From positions 1 through 42,557 of the IMG/VR virus record IMGVR_UViG_3300024432_000029: a DNA stretch of 42,557 bases. One strand, 5' to 3'. Numbering within the stretch: the first letter of the stretch is position 1; each line of letters opens with the position of its first letter. The notes beneath the pieces were generated by a model, which had not been told where the DNA came from, did no database searches, and worked only from the letters and a program-made list of their open reading frames with translations. This document shows positions 39,681-42,557 of the stretch, piece after piece. Made by a program: the position numbers and the translations under genes. This DNA is from a virus.

Positions 39681-40069
39681 TTCCTTTTCCTCCATGCTAA
39701 GAATCCACCGAGCCTTACCGCCCAGTACATCAATGTATACTTCCACTTGGCTACACCAAGGTCTCTCATACCGTCCCTAAAGATAGCATCAGCCTCAGCC
39801 CTAGTGAAGACATATGAAAGCTTGTAAGTCTTCTCAATCATGTGGTGCTGATATAAGTAATCGTGGATAACTGCAGCCTTATTATACCTGCCTAACTTAG
39901 GAATTAGCATCCTAGCAAACCTTGGGATAGAAGCAAAGTCAGTATCAAACCCAACTGGGACAGTTATCTTCATCTTACCCAGCTGATAAGTAAAGGCAAA
40001 GTGCAACCTAAATATCTTACCACTAGGCATGACCTCTACAATCAGTGGCGTTAAGAAACTATTCTTCAT
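39677..40069 (-). CDS. DUF1353 family protein (130 aa)
   Basis: The signature VPVGFDTDFASIPRFAR followed by AAVIHDYLYQHH (~39-76) is that of DUF1353, a family common near phage tail and lysis genes. A C-terminal segment, WKYTLMYWAVRLGGFLAW, is hydrophobic and may contact membrane. The biochemical role is unknown. The ATG overlaps the connector-like gene's stop (ATGA) and has GGGAG before it. Confidence 0.88.
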   Translation of the reverse strand: MKNSFLTPLIVEVMPSGKIFRLHFAFTYQLGKMKITVPVGFDTDFASIPRFARMLIPKLGRYNKAAVIHDYLYQHHMIEKTYKLSYVFTRAEADAIFRDGMRDLGVAKWKYTLMYWAVRLGGFLAWRKRK

Positions 40070-41949
40070 CTAACTCCCTTATTATAGTCAGGCATCTGGC
40101 GCATAGAGCCTGCGGTGAAATCACCTATATACTGGCGGCGGTCTCTCCAGATACTATAAACTTCATTCCTACGCTCATTAGCCTCAGCCCTAAATCTATC
40201 AGCCAGTGCTATGTCAGAGTTGCTAGCCACCACATACTGACTAGCCTGCTGTAGATAGGACATTACCTGACTAAGATAATGCCCAGCCTTAGCTGCAAAA
40301 GTATTAGCAATAGCATTATAGCCTGCTACCTGTTCCAAGTAAGTTCGCAAATTGCTAATCCTCTGAGCTGCCTCCTGCCCAAATACCATAGCAGCATTAG
40401 TTCTAGCAGTAGCATTCTGCTGATAGAACTGCCTATCTCGCTCATGAGCAGCTACTAGTGCTTCCTTGACTGTCTGAGCATACTCTCTATAGGCTCTTGG
40501 CACATCCTGACCTTCACCACCAACTGGTACAGTATTCAGTGTAGCATCTCCATCGTCCAGATACTTCTTAATACCAAGAGTAGTAGCGTGGTCTACATAG
40601 TTGGCAGTAGTTCCCATGTAGTTTTCTCTAGCCAAGTCAGCCTTAGCTAAGTCGCCAGTGGTCGCAGTGCCCACAACATCTAGGTAACTGTTCATAGCAA
40701 TCATAGCATCCCCTGTAGCAGCTCTCAGAGAAGCTATATCAGTAGTTATCTTTTTTAGCCAAGCAGCAGCATCTTCACCAGACTCATCTTCATTGTCATC
40801 TAGATACTTCTCCACATCAGCAAGAGCAAGAGCCAATGCTGAGTGAGTACCAGTAGCATTACCCAGTGCTGTTCTGGCACTTGTTATGTCAGTAGCTGTC
40901 TGGTGCTCCTGCTTCAATGCAAGGATGTATAGAGCATAGGCTCCTGCCATTGTCTCTACCGTATTCTCTAGGAAGATAGGTATAGTACCAGGAGCATACT
41001 CCCCAGGTGCCTGATGAACAGCATCGTAGTATATTCTGTACTGCTGGTCTTCGGCCATCCTTGCCTGCTCGCCACTCTCACCAGTGCCAGTAACGAAAAC
41101 ATACTTGCCAAAGACATCATTAGAAACAAATGTCTGTGGCACTTCCCCTACAGGATACTCTACCCTCTGCACTCTAATGAGTCCAGGCAAGCCACTAATA
41201 TCAATACCAATTTGATATTTGGAGTAAGCAAATGTGCAGGTCTCCCCCTGAGCTATACCTCCTCCACTGATAGCCTTTACTCTACCATTAGCATAGTCTA
41301 TGTAGTAGTCAGTATTCTTAACTACAGTAGCGTCACTGTCATCGTCGTTAGTAGCACTGTCACTACTCCGCCTGATAGGACTGTTAGCTAGATACACCCA
41401 GACATCAGTATGAGGCGCAAAGCCTATATTCAATACATCACTAGCGCCATTGCCTGCTATTTGGTCAATCTCTATCAAGTATACAGTTTTGAAATACTCC
41501 GCTCCAACTATGATTTTACTATCACCTATACTGTAATGGAATATCTCTTGAACAGACTGGTCATCTTTATCTATACCGCTTATGATTATAGTCATACCCT
41601 GTATACTATTATTATCATCTGTTAGAGCTAGTCTTAAAGGTCTAGGTACATCAGGCTGACCATCAATCTCAACATCAGTAAGTGTATCTCCAGCAACTAT
41701 TGTGCTTAAGTCTTCATCAGCTACTATAGCATCTGCATCAGCCTCCTTAGGAAAGACTACTTCCTCATCGGCTACACTGAACTGCAGTGAGTCCTCATAT
41801 ATCTTCTCATCTGGCAAGAAGCGATTGAAGTCAGCCACTGACCTCTCAATACTGCGGTTGAGTTCATTAGCAGACAACTCAGTATCTATGGTTATCTTTA
41901 GGTCTATTGCTAAATCTGTCCGCATCTGTAATCTAGTTTTATTACCCAT
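40066..41949 (-). CDS. Probable connector/tail virion protein (627 aa)
   Basis: The N-terminal ~55 residues form a helical bundle-like domain (RTDLAIDLKITIDTELS...) in the style of head-tail adaptor or tail proteins. Residues ~60-310 appear beta-rich (many Asp, Gly and Val). From ~310 to the end is a long helical region rich in Ala, Asp and Gln, probably a coiled-coil or bundle. This layout suits a short-tail adaptor or needle-like protein; no named family. AAGGAGGTAGAAC precedes the ATG. Confidence 0.65.
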   Translation of the reverse strand: MGNKTRLQMRTDLAIDLKITIDTELSANELNRSIERSVADFNRFLPDEKIYEDSLQFSVADEEVVFPKEADADAIVADEDLSTIVAGDTLTDVEIDGQPDVPRPLRLALTDDNNSIQGMTIIISGIDKDDQSVQEIFHYSIGDSKIIVGAEYFKTVYLIEIDQIAGNGASDVLNIGFAPHTDVWVYLANSPIRRSSDSATNDDDSDATVVKNTDYYIDYANGRVKAISGGGIAQGETCTFAYSKYQIGIDISGLPGLIRVQRVEYPVGEVPQTFVSNDVFGKYVFVTGTGESGEQARMAEDQQYRIYYDAVHQAPGEYAPGTIPIFLENTVETMAGAYALYILALKQEHQTATDITSARTALGNATGTHSALALALADVEKYLDDNEDESGEDAAAWLKKITTDIASLRAATGDAMIAMNSYLDVVGTATTGDLAKADLARENYMGTTANYVDHATTLGIKKYLDDGDATLNTVPVGGEGQDVPRAYREYAQTVKEALVAAHERDRQFYQQNATARTNAAMVFGQEAAQRISNLRTYLEQVAGYNAIANTFAAKAGHYLSQVMSYLQQASQYVVASNSDIALADRFRAEANERRNEVYSIWRDRRQYIGDFTAGSMRQMPDYNKGVR

Positions 41950-41952
41950 GTT

Positions 41953-42429
41953 CTACCTCCTTGAGTTCCAAACTGAATAATCCTCTGAACTTGACTCACC
42001 GTGCTTGACATATCCTACCATTATACTGCCAGAGGAGTTAGCATCCGCTACTGTGAACTTGAGTTTAGCATCTCTCCAACCTTGCATCCTGCCTTGTATC
42101 GCATGGGTTAGTCTCACGGCTTCATTAGTGAGCAATACAGTTATCCATGTCTCTGTGTTAGTACCATCTGAAAAATACAGGGTCACTGTACTGCCAGTAG
42201 CCTTTAGTGCTGAGAAGAACATATCGGTTATCTCAATACTACCACCACCTACGGGGGCAGCTATAATTGCCGTAGCATCGCCATCAGCTATCGTTTCACC
42301 GCTCCAAGTAACAGCCTTCCACAGTCCGAATACCTGCCTGTAGTTAAGCACGTGCAGAGCATTACCGCAGTCGGTAAGGAACTGGCATAATACTTTATTT
42401 AATGAGCCTACAATCTGTACTGCCCACAT
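41953..42429 (-). CDS. Putative small virion protein (158 aa)
   Basis: The product is beta-rich after residue 30, with GGGSIEITDMFFSALKATG, VTLYFSDGTNTETWIT and GSIMVGYVKHGESS. This composition suits a small capsid- or tail-associated beta-sandwich. TAGGAGTTAGCTT precedes the ATG. The gene below it starts three bases after its stop. Confidence 0.65.
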   Translation of the reverse strand: MWAVQIVGSLNKVLCQFLTDCGNALHVLNYRQVFGLWKAVTWSGETIADGDATAIIAAPVGGGSIEITDMFFSALKATGSTVTLYFSDGTNTETWITVLLTNEAVRLTHAIQGRMQGWRDAKLKFTVADANSSGSIMVGYVKHGESSSEDYSVWNSRR

Positions 42430-42439
42430 AAGCTAACTC

Positions 42440-42557
42440 CTATTTGTAGTAGAATGAAACAAAGCCCCTGAACTTATCACTCTTGGCGACCATCGCCATA
42501 ATGCATTGGTCTGGAGGTATGTGCCATCCAGACTGTGTTCTGAAATCGTATATTCTG
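42440..42557 (-). CDS. Partial small ORF cut by the right edge
   Basis: The open frame enters from the edge (RIYDFRTQSGWHIPPDQCIM ... FVSFYYK) and stops at TAG (42440-42442). If base 42557 is joined to base 1, the frame continues to an ATG at 11-9 and gives a 42-residue protein starting MSHIRIYDF. A ribosome site is not evident. It lies ten bases upstream of the 158-residue gene. Confidence 0.6.
   Translation of the reverse strand, partial: RIYDFRTQSGWHIPPDQCIMAMVAKSDKFRGFVSFYYK

Noticed and set aside
39540-39746. Longer start for the last late gene (from 39746)
   Set aside because: It would overlap the DUF1353 gene by 70 bases; the inner ATG has a perfect ribosome site and an ATGA overlap.
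1-42557. tRNA, rRNA or CRISPR array
   Set aside because: No cloverleaf with a T-arm GTTC consensus in the right place and no regularly spaced repeat series was found on reading both strands.

Overview
This window looks like a virulent, short-tailed (podovirus-like) double-stranded DNA phage genome that may be complete. I see no integrase, repressor cassette, tRNA, rRNA or bacterial housekeeping gene. Genes are tightly packed, with many one- to four-base start/stop overlaps and strong GGAGG-type ribosome sites. The six + strand promoters match sigma-70 consensus with an extended TGn -10, and an operator-like palindrome has the GAAC-N4-GTTC form of Gram-positive LexA boxes. Host identity cannot be fixed from this; a Gram-positive or Chloroflexota-like host is only a guess.

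Layout: two divergent arms start near 18.9 kb. The - strand arm (18.9 kb down to 1, and again 42.5 to 39.5 kb) is the late arm. In transcription order it holds a small-terminase candidate, two arginine-rich small proteins, a holin-like protein, large terminase interrupted by an intein, a Zn/HTH protein, an HNH endonuclease, portal, a 1910-residue giant protein, scaffold, major capsid, a 326-residue virion protein, small proteins, a 925-residue fibre-like protein with a duplicated domain, then (right end) a 158-residue protein, a 627-residue probable connector/tail protein and a DUF1353 protein. Two - strand promoters, one upstream of the terminase block and one upstream of scaffold/capsid, share an unusual 12-base upstream element and identical spacing.

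The + strand arm (19.0 to 39.5 kb) is the early/middle arm. Its first 8 kb holds many small genes, a 316-base non-coding regulatory block with repeats, an isolated highly promoted gene with its own terminator, and an ATP-dependent DNA ligase. The rest holds a RepA-like ATPase, a Cas4-like nuclease, a Sak4-like RecA-fold ATPase, an RNase H-like protein, an ERCC4/HhH nuclease, an intein-split DNA methyltransferase, an HD phosphohydrolase and a family A DNA polymerase. Five of the six free-standing HNH endonuclease genes lie in this arm and one in the late arm; with the two inteins, selfish DNA is abundant.

The arms converge at 39.46-39.54 kb. Joining the last base to the first restores a 42-residue ORF and makes the late arm continuous, so the window is best read as a circularly permuted genome opened inside the late operon. 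I cannot recognise an endolysin, tape measure, primase or replicative helicase. The tetranucleotide GATC occurs only ten times by my scan where about 150 are expected, a strong sign of past restriction pressure.
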